64,000 bases of DNA. Origin: Candidatus Thiodubiliella sp. Lineage in GTDB: Bacteria > Pseudomonadota > Gammaproteobacteria > PS1 > Pseudothioglobaceae. The translations under genes and the position numbers were made by a program. Position 1 is the stretch's first letter. Each line of letters begins with the position of its first letter. Below the pieces are notes generated by a model. It was not told the origin of the DNA. It was given only the letters and a program-made list of their open reading frames with translations, and ran no database searches. Positions 45,484-56,490 of the stretch are shown piece by piece. The stretch covers positions 194,303-258,302 of the forward strand of contig JAQRGB010000001.1 of NCBI GenBank assembly GCA_029237605.1. The letters run 5' to 3'.

Positions 45484-47538
45484 ATGCTTTCTGACGAGCT
45501 AAAAACCAAAATTCGTGATTCATTTATTGCATTAAAAAATGGTATGGATGACTTCCAAGTACGTGCTTCACAAAATAAAATGATTGCAGAAATATCCAAA
45601 ACTCTCACTGGAGAGTATAAAAATAGCAACAAAATTTTATGTGTAGAAGCGCCAACTGGCACAGGAAAAACTTTTGCCTATCTATTAAGTAGCATAATCA
45701 TCGCAAAAATAAACAAAAAAACATTGATTATTTCTAGTGCAAATGTTGCCCTACAAGAACAGTTATTGTTGAAAGACTTGCCAGAGGCGCAGAAATATTG
45801 TTCAGTATCTTTTGAATATACACTGGCTAAAGGACGTTCTCGTTATGTGTGTATTCGAAATCTAGTTAATTTAACAGAGGATAGTGTAAACGATGAGTTA
45901 TCACTTAATGCCAATTTATTATTTGATGAACCGCCTAATCAGTATCAACTAAAAGAATTAAGTAGTTTATATAATGCCTATCATGTGAAAAAATGGAATG
46001 GCGAAATTGACGATTTAACTAGAATTCCTGAATACACACTGTGGCAAAAAATTGCTTGTAATCGTTTTACTTGTACTGCAAAAAACTGCGAATTTTATCA
46101 TAATTGTGCTTTCTTTAAAGCACGAAAAAAAATCACTCAAGCTGATGTTATTATCGCCAACCATGATTTGGTATTGGCTGATTTATCAACAGGAAATACA
46201 GTGCTTCCTAATGTATCCGACAGCATATTTATTTTCGATGAAGCTCACCATCTAAATTCCAAAGCCTTATCACACTTCTCGTTAAATACTAGTACTAAGT
46301 TTATTAAAAAGAGCATTAACAAAGCTAAGGAGCTTAGCGAACAAATCACCAAATTCACTAAACAAGAACTGATTGAAATAGACGTTAAACAAATGGATGA
46401 CTACTTGATAGACTTAAGTGAGTTATTAAAGTCACTATATTTTGATGAAAATGTACATATGTTTAATCAAGGTAAACTCGATAGTGGCATTACTAAAATT
46501 AGTACACAACTAAATATTTTAACTTCGTATACTCTCAGTAAATTCATAACCTTAAGAAAATCATGGGAATATTACTTAAAAACTAACTCTACTGATAAAC
46601 ATATTGCCAACCAACTAAATAATGCCGTTGGCGAGTGCGAACAACATTTAATGAGTATTATTAAGTTATTCTTATCATTTCTAAAAACCGATGATGTTAA
46701 CAAATCTCCTTATTCTCGATGGATTGAGAAAAATATTTCTAATAAAAAAATCAATTATAGTCTTTGTAGTGCACAAACAGATATTTCCACCAACTTAGAT
46801 ACACTAATTTGGTCTAAAGCAGCAGGATGTGTACTAACTTCTGCCACATTATCATCACTAGGTAGTTTTGATAGATTTAATAAACAATTAGGTTTGATAA
46901 AAACTGATAATCAATATTTACGCCTGCCATCACCATTTTCCTTTAAACAGGTGGATTTTATAATTGCTAAGTTTAAGTCTACACCTCAACAAATTTACGA
47001 ACACACACAAGAAGTTGCTAAGCAATTATTGCAGCGCATTGAGGCTAATCAAGGCACACTGGTATTATTCGCTTCAAACAAACAAATGCAGATGGTAGCT
47101 GACTTAACTGAAAACAAGCTTGAACCACATTTATTAGTGCAGGGCGAGTTCTCAAAAAAGCTTATTTTAGAAAAACATATTAACTTGCGACAACAAAATC
47201 ATGGTAGTGTTATTTTTGGACTTGACAGCTTCTCTGAGGGCGTAGATTTAAAGGGTAGTAACTTGACTCATGTAGTTATTGTAAAACTGCGTTTTAGCGT
47301 GCCAACCTCACCAATTGACAAGACGTTAGCAGGATATCTAGAATTACAAAAACGCAACCCATTTATGGAAATCTCTCTACCTGACGCATCACTAAAACTC
47401 ATTCAAGCCTGCGGCAGATTGATTCGCACTGAAACCGATACAGGTAAAATAACCATTTTTGACAATCGACTTGTTACCAAATTCTACGGAAAACAACTTC
47501 TCGATGCCTTGCCTAATTACAATATAGTAATTGAATAA
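45484..47538 (+). CDS. dinG: DinG-like ATP-dependent helicase
   Basis: 684 aa; CVEAPTGTGKTFAYLL, Cys cluster CNRFTCTAKNCEFYHNCAFFKARKK, IFDEAHH, LIQACGRLIRTETDTG. Confidence 0.88.
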   Translation: MLSDELKTKIRDSFIALKNGMDDFQVRASQNKMIAEISKTLTGEYKNSNKILCVEAPTGTGKTFAYLLSSIIIAKINKKTLIISSANVALQEQLLLKDLPEAQKYCSVSFEYTLAKGRSRYVCIRNLVNLTEDSVNDELSLNANLLFDEPPNQYQLKELSSLYNAYHVKKWNGEIDDLTRIPEYTLWQKIACNRFTCTAKNCEFYHNCAFFKARKKITQADVIIANHDLVLADLSTGNTVLPNVSDSIFIFDEAHHLNSKALSHFSLNTSTKFIKKSINKAKELSEQITKFTKQELIEIDVKQMDDYLIDLSELLKSLYFDENVHMFNQGKLDSGITKISTQLNILTSYTLSKFITLRKSWEYYLKTNSTDKHIANQLNNAVGECEQHLMSIIKLFLSFLKTDDVNKSPYSRWIEKNISNKKINYSLCSAQTDISTNLDTLIWSKAAGCVLTSATLSSLGSFDRFNKQLGLIKTDNQYLRLPSPFSFKQVDFIIAKFKSTPQQIYEHTQEVAKQLLQRIEANQGTLVLFASNKQMQMVADLTENKLEPHLLVQGEFSKKLILEKHINLRQQNHGSVIFGLDSFSEGVDLKGSNLTHVVIVKLRFSVPTSPIDKTLAGYLELQKRNPFMEISLPDASLKLIQACGRLIRTETDTGKITIFDNRLVTKFYGKQLLDALPNYNIVIE

Positions 47539-47790
47539 AAAAACAAGAAAACTTTACTTCTGTAGCTCCATATATTTTCTAAACTATCTTAAAAACACAT
47601 TTACTTTTTTTTAACAATGCCAACAAAATAACCTTAATAAAATTCAAATTTATCGATTTAATTAAGATAATCTATGCTCAACAGATTGTGAAAAAATATC
47701 ACCATAGTATTATGATAAATATTACTTAAATACCCTGCTATTCTTATCATTACAAATGCAATAAAAATTCCATAAACTTAAAATTACTTG

Positions 47791-48306
47791 AGGCCTTTAC
47801 ATAAGTCAATCAAAACCTACTAATCTAGTAAAAATAACGCCCATGTCAAAATAACCAAAAAATAAAAAAAAATGTCTTGGAATAATGCCCAACAAAACTC
47901 ACTTGCATATGCTCTAGTTGTTGAACGTACTGCTAAAACTAGATAATGTGCGTAACATCGTCTTTTAAAATGAAATAGAAGAAACCTATCAAATTTCTAC
48001 TCATCTAAACGAAATACATCCAGTTATCCACCACTTGGACTTTTAAAACTTTATCATGTCTTAGACAAAGCAAGATATCTTGGGCTGAAATACAATAAAC
48101 CCAAACACAACTTATTTACCACGAGTCATAGTCTTATGAATAGATACGAAGTCTAATGAATGATAAAAAGTTAAAAATAAAAAAATAAAGCAAGAAAAAG
48201 ATAGATGAATAAAGTATTTTTAGATTTTTATAGAAATAATAGAAGTTTTTTAAATAAAATTTAATTGTAAAATTAGGATGATGGGCTGTGGATTATGTAA
48301 AGGCCT
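47791..48306. other. candidate eroded mobile-element scar bounded by 14-bp inverted repeats
   Basis: AGGCCTTTACATAA at 47791-47804 and TTATGTAAAGGCCT at 48293-48306, bracketing sequence without intact ORFs. Confidence 0.35.
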
Positions 48307-48438
48307 TATTATATTATTACTTAATTTACAATATACTTTATATGTATGCGTTAAATGTAGCACGTTAATAACAAAAATTATATTTAACGTAGATTACAAA
48401 AAAAACCATGTCTATGTCTTTAAATATATTTTGTATAT

Positions 48439-49890
48439 TTAGAAACGCCAAAAAGCTCTATGTAAAAGCGCCATCAAAGTTAAAATTTCTAAGCGCCCGA
48501 GAAGCATAGAAAAACTTAAAATCCATTTTGCACTATCATTGATATCACTATAATTAGTAGCAACTTCGCCCAAAGCTGGACCTAAATTATTGATACTAGC
48601 AACGGTAGCTGAAAAACTACTGACTTGATCGAGTCCTGTGAACATTAGAGCAATCATAATAAAAATGAAGGCAATAACATATAAGGAAAAAAAGCCCCAA
48701 ACTGATACCAAGGTGCTTTCAGTAACGCTGCGTTTATTAAGTTTTATATTGATTTGAGCATTAGGATGAATAAATTTTTTGATTTCTTTGGCGGCAAGCT
48801 TAAACATTAATAATATTCTGACGACTTTGATGCCACCACCAGTTGAGCCGGCACATCCACCAATAAAACTGGAGAAAATTAACAACACAGGTAATGTAAA
48901 TACCCATGCTGAAAAATTAGTAGAAGAAAAACCCGTAGTAGTTGCCATCGATACACTTTGAAAAATACCATACCTAATCGCCTCGAAAATACTCTGATAT
49001 TGTCCTATATTTATTAGATAAAGCGAAATTACCACAATAAAAAAAAATAAAAATGCGACATAGGCTCTAAATTCTGAATCATGATAATAATGATTAATAT
49101 GATTTCGTCGCCAAACAAAAAAATGCAATGAAAAGTTAATACCTGATAAAAACATAAACACAACAGCAACAGATTCAATGGCAATAGAATCAAAGTAGCC
49201 AATAGATGCGTCATGAGTGGAAAAACCGCCGATTGCCACGGTAGCATAACTGTGTCCAATAGCATCAAAAATACTCATCCCTGCTAAGTAATAGCCTAAC
49301 GCACAGACAATGGTAAAGCCAACATAAATTAACCATAAAATTTTGGCAGTTTGGGCGAGTTTTGGCGTTAATCTATCTTTAGAAATGCCACTTGATTCAG
49401 CATGATAGAGCTCTATACCGCCGCTCACGCCCAACATTGGCAAAATAGCTAATGCTAAAACAATAATACCCATACCGCCAAGCCACTGCAATTGCTGTCG
49501 ATAATACAGAATTGCCTTTGGTAGATTGTCCAATCCAGAAATGACCGTAGAGCCAGTGGTGGTGAGACCAGACATTGACTCAAAAAATGCATCTTCAAAA
49601 GACATTTGCAAGGCATCTGATAGTAAAAATGGAATAGTTGCAAATAATGAAAGCACCAACCAAAAATTTACTACTAGTAAAATACTTTCACGAATTCTAA
49701 ATTTTTCTGTGGTATTTTTAAAATTTAACCATAATAGTAAACCACTACCAGATGTTAATAATAATGCAGTTAAAAAAACAGGGTATTGATGCTCTGAATA
49801 AATCAAATCAATTAATATTGGCGGCAGTTGCGTCAAGCTAAAAAGCATCAACAACAGACCTATGGTTTTGAATACGATATTAAACTGCAT
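48439..49890 (-). CDS. trkH: Trk potassium uptake protein TrkH
   Basis: 483 aa; SMSGLTTTGSTVI, LQWLGGMGIIVLALAILPMLGVGG-like, FIGGCAGSTGGGIKVVRILLMFK. Confidence 0.95.
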   Translation of the reverse strand: MQFNIVFKTIGLLLMLFSLTQLPPILIDLIYSEHQYPVFLTALLLTSGSGLLLWLNFKNTTEKFRIRESILLVVNFWLVLSLFATIPFLLSDALQMSFEDAFFESMSGLTTTGSTVISGLDNLPKAILYYRQQLQWLGGMGIIVLALAILPMLGVSGGIELYHAESSGISKDRLTPKLAQTAKILWLIYVGFTIVCALGYYLAGMSIFDAIGHSYATVAIGGFSTHDASIGYFDSIAIESVAVVFMFLSGINFSLHFFVWRRNHINHYYHDSEFRAYVAFLFFFIVVISLYLINIGQYQSIFEAIRYGIFQSVSMATTTGFSSTNFSAWVFTLPVLLIFSSFIGGCAGSTGGGIKVVRILLMFKLAAKEIKKFIHPNAQINIKLNKRSVTESTLVSVWGFFSLYVIAFIFIMIALMFTGLDQVSSFSATVASINNLGPALGEVATNYSDINDSAKWILSFSMLLGRLEILTLMALLHRAFWRF

Positions 49891-49896
49891 AATTAG

Positions 49897-51270
49897 TTAA
49901 TCAAAGTATCCCTCAAATAATTCTTCTATTTGGTGAATTTTACTCACATCACTCAGTACCAAAAGAACATGGTCATTTTCTTCAATCTTCAATATTCTTG
50001 AAGCCATTATAACTTCATTATCACGTACAATTGAGGCGACAACAACGCTATCAGGCAATCCTATTTCTTCAATAGCTTTACCCACCACATCAGAATGCTG
50101 CTCATCGCCATGCGCAATAACTTCAATGGCCTCTGCTTTTCCTTGTCGCAGAGAGTGCACCATCATTGTATTGCCTTTGCGAATATGTGACAAAATGCCA
50201 CTAGTAGTAATTTGGTCAGGAGATATGACCATATCTACATCGTCACTTTGAGTAGCCAAATCTTCATACATATTACGCTTAACCAAGGCAACAGTTTTAT
50301 ATGCACCAAGACGTTTTGCTAAAATTGACACAATCACATTAATTTCATCGGAATCAGTCAGTGCTAAAAATAAATCTGTGCTTTCAATACCCTCTTCTTT
50401 CAACAAGTCTTCATCAGAAGCATTACCACGCAACACAATTGTATTTTCTAGTTCATCGGCAATTTTCTTAACTCGTTGTTTATTAAGTTCAATGATACGA
50501 ATATGATGATTTTTCTCCAAAAATTTTGCTAAATTCAATCCAATCAAACCACCACCTGCAATAATGATATTTTTATAAGATCTATCTACGCGTCTAAATT
50601 CTTTAAGAACTGTAGAAATACTTGCCTTTTTAGTCACAAAATACACGCGATCACCATCTTTGATCACGGTATCACCATACGCTGAAATGGCTTGAGAATT
50701 ACGATAAATAGCAACAATGCGCATATGAGTTCTTGGCAAATGGTCATGAAGTTCTTTAATTGGACTACCTACAATGGGAGTGCCTGCATAGGCCTTGGTT
50801 TCTACTAATTGTATTAATCCATTATCAAATTCAAAAATTTGTTCAGCACCTGGCTCTTCAACCACGCGTTTAATAAAATTAGTTACCAAGACTTCTGGGG
50901 TAATGACAAAATCAATTGGGATAGCATAATTAGAGAATAATTTATCATGATGCAGATATTCAGCAGTCCGAATACGGGCGATTTTTTTACCTACATTATA
51001 AAGCGTGTGTGCCATTTGACAAGCCAACATATTGCCTTCGTCTGATTTGGTAACAGCAATAATCATGTCCATACTTCTAATTTCTGCTTGCTCTAAAATA
51101 TTTGGATATGAAGCTTGCCCACAAATAGTTTTAACATCTAAATGGCGTGCAATATCTGATAAATTAGCCTCTTCTTTATCAATAATAGTAATATCATTAT
51201 CAATGTCTTTGCTTAAATATCGAGCCAACGATGCACCAACTTGTCCAGCGCCTAAAATTAAAATTTTCAC
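49897..51270 (-). CDS. trkA: Trk potassium uptake regulatory subunit TrkA
   Basis: 457 aa; MKILILGAGQVGASLARYL, second Rossmann domain IIIAGGGLIGLNLAKFLE. Confidence 0.97.
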   Translation of the reverse strand: MKILILGAGQVGASLARYLSKDIDNDITIIDKEEANLSDIARHLDVKTICGQASYPNILEQAEIRSMDMIIAVTKSDEGNMLACQMAHTLYNVGKKIARIRTAEYLHHDKLFSNYAIPIDFVITPEVLVTNFIKRVVEEPGAEQIFEFDNGLIQLVETKAYAGTPIVGSPIKELHDHLPRTHMRIVAIYRNSQAISAYGDTVIKDGDRVYFVTKKASISTVLKEFRRVDRSYKNIIIAGGGLIGLNLAKFLEKNHHIRIIELNKQRVKKIADELENTIVLRGNASDEDLLKEEGIESTDLFLALTDSDEINVIVSILAKRLGAYKTVALVKRNMYEDLATQSDDVDMVISPDQITTSGILSHIRKGNTMMVHSLRQGKAEAIEVIAHGDEQHSDVVGKAIEEIGLPDSVVVASIVRDNEVIMASRILKIEENDHVLLVLSDVSKIHQIEELFEGYFD

Positions 51271-51827
51271 TTCTTGTCAATTCCTAAATCTTTTAACTTA
51301 CGATACAACGTAGTTCTCTCTAATCCAGCTAACTCTGCCACTTTGGCAATATTATAATTATTTCGAACTAAATGATAATCAAAATATTGCGCCTCAAAAA
51401 TATTTCTAACAGTTTTGAGCGGTAGGTCAAAATTAATACCACTAATTTTCTGCTCATTATTATTGATTTCCCCAGATAGAAGTTTGCGTACTAATGGCAA
51501 AATATCATGCAGTGGTTTTTTTAAAAAATCAACTGCGCCCAACTTAATCGCTTTAACTACATCTTGATGCTCTGCATGGCCAGACATCATTACTATTGGC
51601 ATAGAAAAACCTGTGTTCATCCATTCTTCTAACAATGACATGCCGTCTTGCCCAGGCATCCACACATCCATCATAATTAAATTAAAAGTTTGTTTTTTGA
51701 CTATGTTTTTTGCCTGCTGAGCATTAGCAGCCAAAACAACACTATAGTTGACATCTTCTAAAGTATCTTTTATCGCCTCAGCATTAATACTTTCATCATC
51801 AACAATCAGAATATTACCAATAATCAT
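51267..51827 (-). CDS. NtrX-like response regulator lacking the AAA+ domain
   Basis: 186 aa; REC domain (ILIVDDE..MMDVWMPGQDGMSLL..KKPL) joined to a Fis-type HTH (YNIAKVAELAGLERTTLYRKLKDLGI). Confidence 0.88.
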   Translation of the reverse strand: MIIGNILIVDDESINAEAIKDTLEDVNYSVVLAANAQQAKNIVKKQTFNLIMMDVWMPGQDGMSLLEEWMNTGFSMPIVMMSGHAEHQDVVKAIKLGAVDFLKKPLHDILPLVRKLLSGEINNNEQKISGINFDLPLKTVRNIFEAQYFDYHLVRNNYNIAKVAELAGLERTTLYRKLKDLGIDKK

Positions 51828-51844
51828 ATATTTTCTTTTCCCTG

Positions 51845-54004
51845 TTATGTGCTTTTAAAATCAATAGTAATTATCGCTCCTTGTGGTTTAATGTTATTAA
51901 CAAAAACACATCCATCATGTTGTTCAATAATATTTTGCACAATTGCCATACCTAACCCGCTACCTTTTTCCTTGGTCGTTACATAAGGCTCAAATACAGA
52001 TTCAAGAACTGACTCATCAAAACCATCGCCATTGTCTTTAATACTTAGACGAACTATACCCTTATCCTTTAAATATTGGGTGGTAATATTAATAGTTAAA
52101 TCACGCCCCTGTTCAATCGATTCAGTGGCATTTTTTATCAGATTAATTATTACTCTAGAAATGCCATTAGCATCTAAAAGTAATTCTGGTACATCGCCTG
52201 ACAAATCAAGCTCAATGCTAATATTTTTATGCGCATCATACAGGGAAATCGACTGATTAATTAGTGCATTTAAATCCAATGACTTTCGTTCAACTTGTGG
52301 CGTATTAGCGTAATCAGAAAAGGCACTTACCATCGCATCTATAGACTTCACTTGGTCAATAATAACACCAGTAGTTTTGTCTACGATTTCTAAATCCTTA
52401 CCCTTGAGTTTTTCTAAAAATTTATTTCTTAATCGTTGTGCTGACAATAAAATAGGCGTGAGTGGATTTTTGATTTCATGCGCCATACGCATTGCTACCT
52501 CACCCCAAGCGGCTTTTTTCTGTGCACTATGTAATTTAGAAATGTCCTTAATAATAATTACATAACCCAAGGTTGTGTCATTAACATCTAATACCGCTCC
52601 TTGACAAGACAATAGAGTATGTTTATTTAACAAGGTTAATTCAAATTCCTCACTCCATTCATCCTCACCTTGATTAAATCTATCTTGAATGATAAAAAAT
52701 AATGGCTCAAGGTAAATATTTTTCTTAACAATACTGTTGCACGATTCGCCTACGAATTGTTGTTCATCTTTAATTTCCAGTATTCTACTGATAACGGAAT
52801 TAATAAACTGAATTTTTTTGTTCTGATCTAAGCCAATAACACCAAAAGAATATTTCAAAATGGTTTCTAAGTACAAATTATGTGTATTTAATCCTTGGCG
52901 TGACTGCTGAATTTGCCTAGACATTTCATTAAATTGCCCAATCAAACGACGAATGTCTTTATTTTTTTTCTGATTACGAACCATTACACCATAATTACCC
53001 TTGGCAATTTCTTTAGTTGCAAGTGACAGGTTGTGCATTGGAAGCATCAATTGGTCAATCATTCTAAACACAATTAATAGAACGCTCAAAACTGTTAGTA
53101 AAATAGTCGTTAAAAAGTCTAATAAAAAACGCTTTTGCGTGAGTGAGGTATTCACATCAAAGGTAATATTACTAGCAAAATTATAAAAACCTCTAACTTT
53201 ACCCAAAAAACGCAATAAATGTGGATCTGTTGCATATACAGCGATCAATGTCAATGTTTTTTTATCAGAATTTTTACCTAAATAATGACCAGATATTTGA
53301 ACTTGAAATAACTTTGAATTTTCACCTTTAGAAGCAATAAGGTACTGCTTACTTGATAATGACTGATTATCCTCAACGATACAAGTATCTTTTTGACTTA
53401 TTTGTGCAATTACCTTATCTTTTTCATTTTTTAACACTAATGAACAGGCATATTTTTTATCAATCAAACCTTGGACAAAAACTTGCATTTTAGCGTCATA
53501 ATCTTCTGCATACAGCAATAAATTAGAATGATCTTGAATTTGTTGTAATAATACTTTAGTAAAATCAACATATCTATCATCTCTAACAACTTGCAATCCT
53601 TGAAATATGCTGTTTACTTGATCTAAAAATATCTTGTTAAAATGATTATAAGTATCCTCAGAGCGCTTAACATTATCCTGCACCGTCTGAAATGAAAACA
53701 TATAAAAAGAAAATACTGGTGCAATTGCTAGTATAGGTACAATTTTTATAAAAGTCCAAGTAAATCTCGTGCCAATTACGCCATTCTTATTATTTTCTTT
53801 AACCTTGGAAACAGCAAGAAATACATAAAAACCTGCAATTAAAATAGCAATAATATTATAAGACACTAAAATCCACCACCAGTCTTTAATCAAGTGTGGA
53901 TTAAGCCCCATATAAGACAAACCACCTACTGAAATTAAGAAAACAATTGGCCAAACCCATTTATTTGGTGCTTTCTTAAGGGAGAAATCTTGTTCAAAAA
54001 TCAT
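51845..54004 (-). CDS. NtrY-like sensor histidine kinase
   Basis: 719 aa; N-terminal TMs, HAMP, PAS, AWGEVAMRMAHEIKNPLTPILLSAQRLRNKF, NLIKNATESIEQG, GSGLGMAIVQNIIEQHDG. Confidence 0.93.
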   Translation of the reverse strand: MIFEQDFSLKKAPNKWVWPIVFLISVGGLSYMGLNPHLIKDWWWILVSYNIIAILIAGFYVFLAVSKVKENNKNGVIGTRFTWTFIKIVPILAIAPVFSFYMFSFQTVQDNVKRSEDTYNHFNKIFLDQVNSIFQGLQVVRDDRYVDFTKVLLQQIQDHSNLLLYAEDYDAKMQVFVQGLIDKKYACSLVLKNEKDKVIAQISQKDTCIVEDNQSLSSKQYLIASKGENSKLFQVQISGHYLGKNSDKKTLTLIAVYATDPHLLRFLGKVRGFYNFASNITFDVNTSLTQKRFLLDFLTTILLTVLSVLLIVFRMIDQLMLPMHNLSLATKEIAKGNYGVMVRNQKKNKDIRRLIGQFNEMSRQIQQSRQGLNTHNLYLETILKYSFGVIGLDQNKKIQFINSVISRILEIKDEQQFVGESCNSIVKKNIYLEPLFFIIQDRFNQGEDEWSEEFELTLLNKHTLLSCQGAVLDVNDTTLGYVIIIKDISKLHSAQKKAAWGEVAMRMAHEIKNPLTPILLSAQRLRNKFLEKLKGKDLEIVDKTTGVIIDQVKSIDAMVSAFSDYANTPQVERKSLDLNALINQSISLYDAHKNISIELDLSGDVPELLLDANGISRVIINLIKNATESIEQGRDLTINITTQYLKDKGIVRLSIKDNGDGFDESVLESVFEPYVTTKEKGSGLGMAIVQNIIEQHDGCVFVNNIKPQGAIITIDFKST

Positions 54005-54083
54005 AGTTCGTTTGTCACTATATTATGTACTAATTATCTCATAAAAATAGACGCTATGTCTAATTGTTGCTAAAATACAACAA

Positions 54084-55169
54084 ATGATTAAAAATGATAT
54101 AGAGTTGTACAATTTCTTACGCAGAATTGAAAGCGAAAATGAGTTAGCAATCGACACAGAATTTAAACGAATAAATACTTATTATCCACTACTATGCTTA
54201 ATACAAATTGCTACTGATAGCGCTACAGATTGCATTGATGTATTGGCAATTAAAAATTTACAGCCTTTATTTGATAAACTCTATCAAACAGACTGCCTTT
54301 GGATTGTACATAGTGCAAGACAAGACATTGAAGCGATATATTATCTTTCTAAAAAGCTTCCTAAACAATTATTTGATACCCAAATTGCGCTTAATTTATT
54401 AAGGAACTTACATTCTGAAGTATGTAATTCTGGTACGCAAATATCTTATAAAATGTTAACTGAAATTTTACAAGGTGTGTGCTTAAAAAAAGCATACACC
54501 AGACTTGATTGGACTATTCGTCCACTGCCAGATGGGGCGATAGAATATGCACTAGACGATGTGCGCTATTTAATTAAAAATTATCATAAGCTCAAAGCAC
54601 AGCTAAAAAATGAGCAGAAATTAGAATGGTTAATGGAAGAAACTCAAGCCACCCTACTTAATATTAATTTATACAAAATAGATATTATGCAAACATGGAG
54701 ACGCGTTAAAGGTTTTTCACATTTGCCTAAAAAATTACATAATATTGGCGTGCAACTTTGTGCCTGGAGGGAACGCATGGCAATTGATAAAAATAAACCT
54801 AGAAAATGGATACTATCTGATGATGATTTAATCAATATTGCAATAGGCAAAAATATTTTAAACGACAAAAAACGACAACTATTTGAAAAATTTTTAACGC
54901 AGTATCCACAACTATGTAGTATTGAAATTGACCTCCAACAACACACTCCACCCACTCCAGAAGAAAAAGCACAAAGAGTTATTTTGCAAAAACTAATCCA
55001 AGAAAAAGCAAATCAACACAATCTAACTGTAGAAGTTATCGCTACAAGTAAAACCTTGCTAAGATATATCCGTGGCGACCAATCAGTTAATTTTCTCAGT
55101 GGTTGGCGTTATCAAATACTAAAAGGAGAGATTGAATATACAAAATATCTTAAACCCAATACCAGTTAG
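54084..55169 (+). CDS. rnd: ribonuclease D
   Basis: 361 aa; LAIDTEFKRINTYYPLLCLIQIAT, WIVHSARQDIEAIYYL, YALDDVRYL, HRDC-like region. Confidence 0.93.
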   Translation: MIKNDIELYNFLRRIESENELAIDTEFKRINTYYPLLCLIQIATDSATDCIDVLAIKNLQPLFDKLYQTDCLWIVHSARQDIEAIYYLSKKLPKQLFDTQIALNLLRNLHSEVCNSGTQISYKMLTEILQGVCLKKAYTRLDWTIRPLPDGAIEYALDDVRYLIKNYHKLKAQLKNEQKLEWLMEETQATLLNINLYKIDIMQTWRRVKGFSHLPKKLHNIGVQLCAWRERMAIDKNKPRKWILSDDDLINIAIGKNILNDKKRQLFEKFLTQYPQLCSIEIDLQQHTPPTPEEKAQRVILQKLIQEKANQHNLTVEVIATSKTLLRYIRGDQSVNFLSGWRYQILKGEIEYTKYLKPNTS

Positions 55170-55387
55170 CTATATACCCAATAAAATCAATATAATTATT
55201 AAAATACCAGTTGATAAACTCTGTTTATATTATCATTATATTAAATGATATTGATGTAAAATTTAAATAACAGATTGGGTATTTTTTCACTTACCATAAG
55301 TCCTTAATGAAAGTAAATAGGTAAAAATTAATGGTTGGAATTGGAATGACTATAAAAAAGTAAAATAAGAATTGTAAGATTTATTCT

Positions 55388-55969
55388 ATGCATATCAAAA
55401 ATAGCATTTTTAAAATTATTGGTGGTAAACACCGAGGTAGAAAATTAAACTTTACTGATACTGATAGACTAAGGCCCACGCCAAACAAAATACGTGAAAC
55501 TTTGTTTAATTGGTTGCAATTTGAAACACGTAGCAAAACTTTTTTAGACCTTTTTTCTGGTAGTGGCGCACTAAGTTTTGAGGCACTTTCTCGTGGCGCA
55601 AAGCAAGTGACTAGTATTGAGAAAGATACAAGTACTTTTTCCTTTCTTAAGCAAAATAAACAATTATTGAAAGTAAATAATTTAACGATTATCAACCAAG
55701 ATGCTTTTATATTTTTAGATAAAAATACCATTACGCCTTTTGACTTTATTTTATTAGATCCGCCTTTTAATAAAAACCATCTGTCTAAAGCATTAAAATT
55801 AATTGCAAAAAATAATTTTCTTACTAATAATGGCAAAATCTATGTAGAATCTGAATTTAAAATAACCATGGATTTTTTAACAGAAAACTTTTTAAAAGAA
55901 GTTAAAATAAATAAACAAAAAAAATCTGGTGCAGTTCATTACTGTTTATTAGAAAAATCCCTGCATTAG
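55388..55969 (+). CDS. rsmD: 16S rRNA (guanine966-N2)-methyltransferase
   Basis: 193 aa; GGKHRGRKLNF, RPTPNKIRETLFNWLQ, FLDLFSGSGALSFEALSRGA, LLDPPF. Confidence 0.95.
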   Translation: MHIKNSIFKIIGGKHRGRKLNFTDTDRLRPTPNKIRETLFNWLQFETRSKTFLDLFSGSGALSFEALSRGAKQVTSIEKDTSTFSFLKQNKQLLKVNNLTIINQDAFIFLDKNTITPFDFILLDPPFNKNHLSKALKLIAKNNFLTNNGKIYVESEFKITMDFLTENFLKEVKINKQKKSGAVHYCLLEKSLH

Positions 55970-55988
55970 ATGAGATTTAGATAAAAAT

Positions 55989-56468
55989 ATGATAAAAAAA
56001 ACTGCAATTTATCCCGGCTCTTTTGACCCAATAACTAACGGTCATATTGACTTAATAAAACGCGCCAGCAAGTTATTTGACACTATTATTATTGGCATTA
56101 CACAAAATAACAGAAAACCATCTTTTTTAGATATTGATGATAGGCTAAAAGGCGTCAAAGATGCTTTAGCTGATATCGACAATATTAAAGTTATGAGCTT
56201 CAACACTTTGTTGGTAGATTTTACCAAAATGCAAAACGCACAAATTATTTTACGTGGTTTACGGGCAGTAAGTGATTTTGAATATGAGTTCCAACTATCA
56301 GGAATGAATAAACACCTAAATCCAAATATTGAGACAATATTTATGACTCCAGCGGAGCAATACGCTAATATATCATCTTCCTTGGTTAGAGAAATTTTAT
56401 CTCTTGGTGGTGATATTAGTGCCTTTGTTCCGAGTAATATAGAAGCCATTCTAAAAGAAAAAATATAG
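55989..56468 (+). CDS. coaD: phosphopantetheine adenylyltransferase
   Basis: 159 aa; AIYPGSFDPITNGHIDLIKRAS, ILRGLRAVSDFEYEFQLSGMN, SSSLVREIL. Confidence 0.97.
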   Translation: MIKKTAIYPGSFDPITNGHIDLIKRASKLFDTIIIGITQNNRKPSFLDIDDRLKGVKDALADIDNIKVMSFNTLLVDFTKMQNAQIILRGLRAVSDFEYEFQLSGMNKHLNPNIETIFMTPAEQYANISSSLVREILSLGGDISAFVPSNIEAILKEKI

Positions 56469-56490
56469 CTTAAAAATTTTCATTTTTTTA

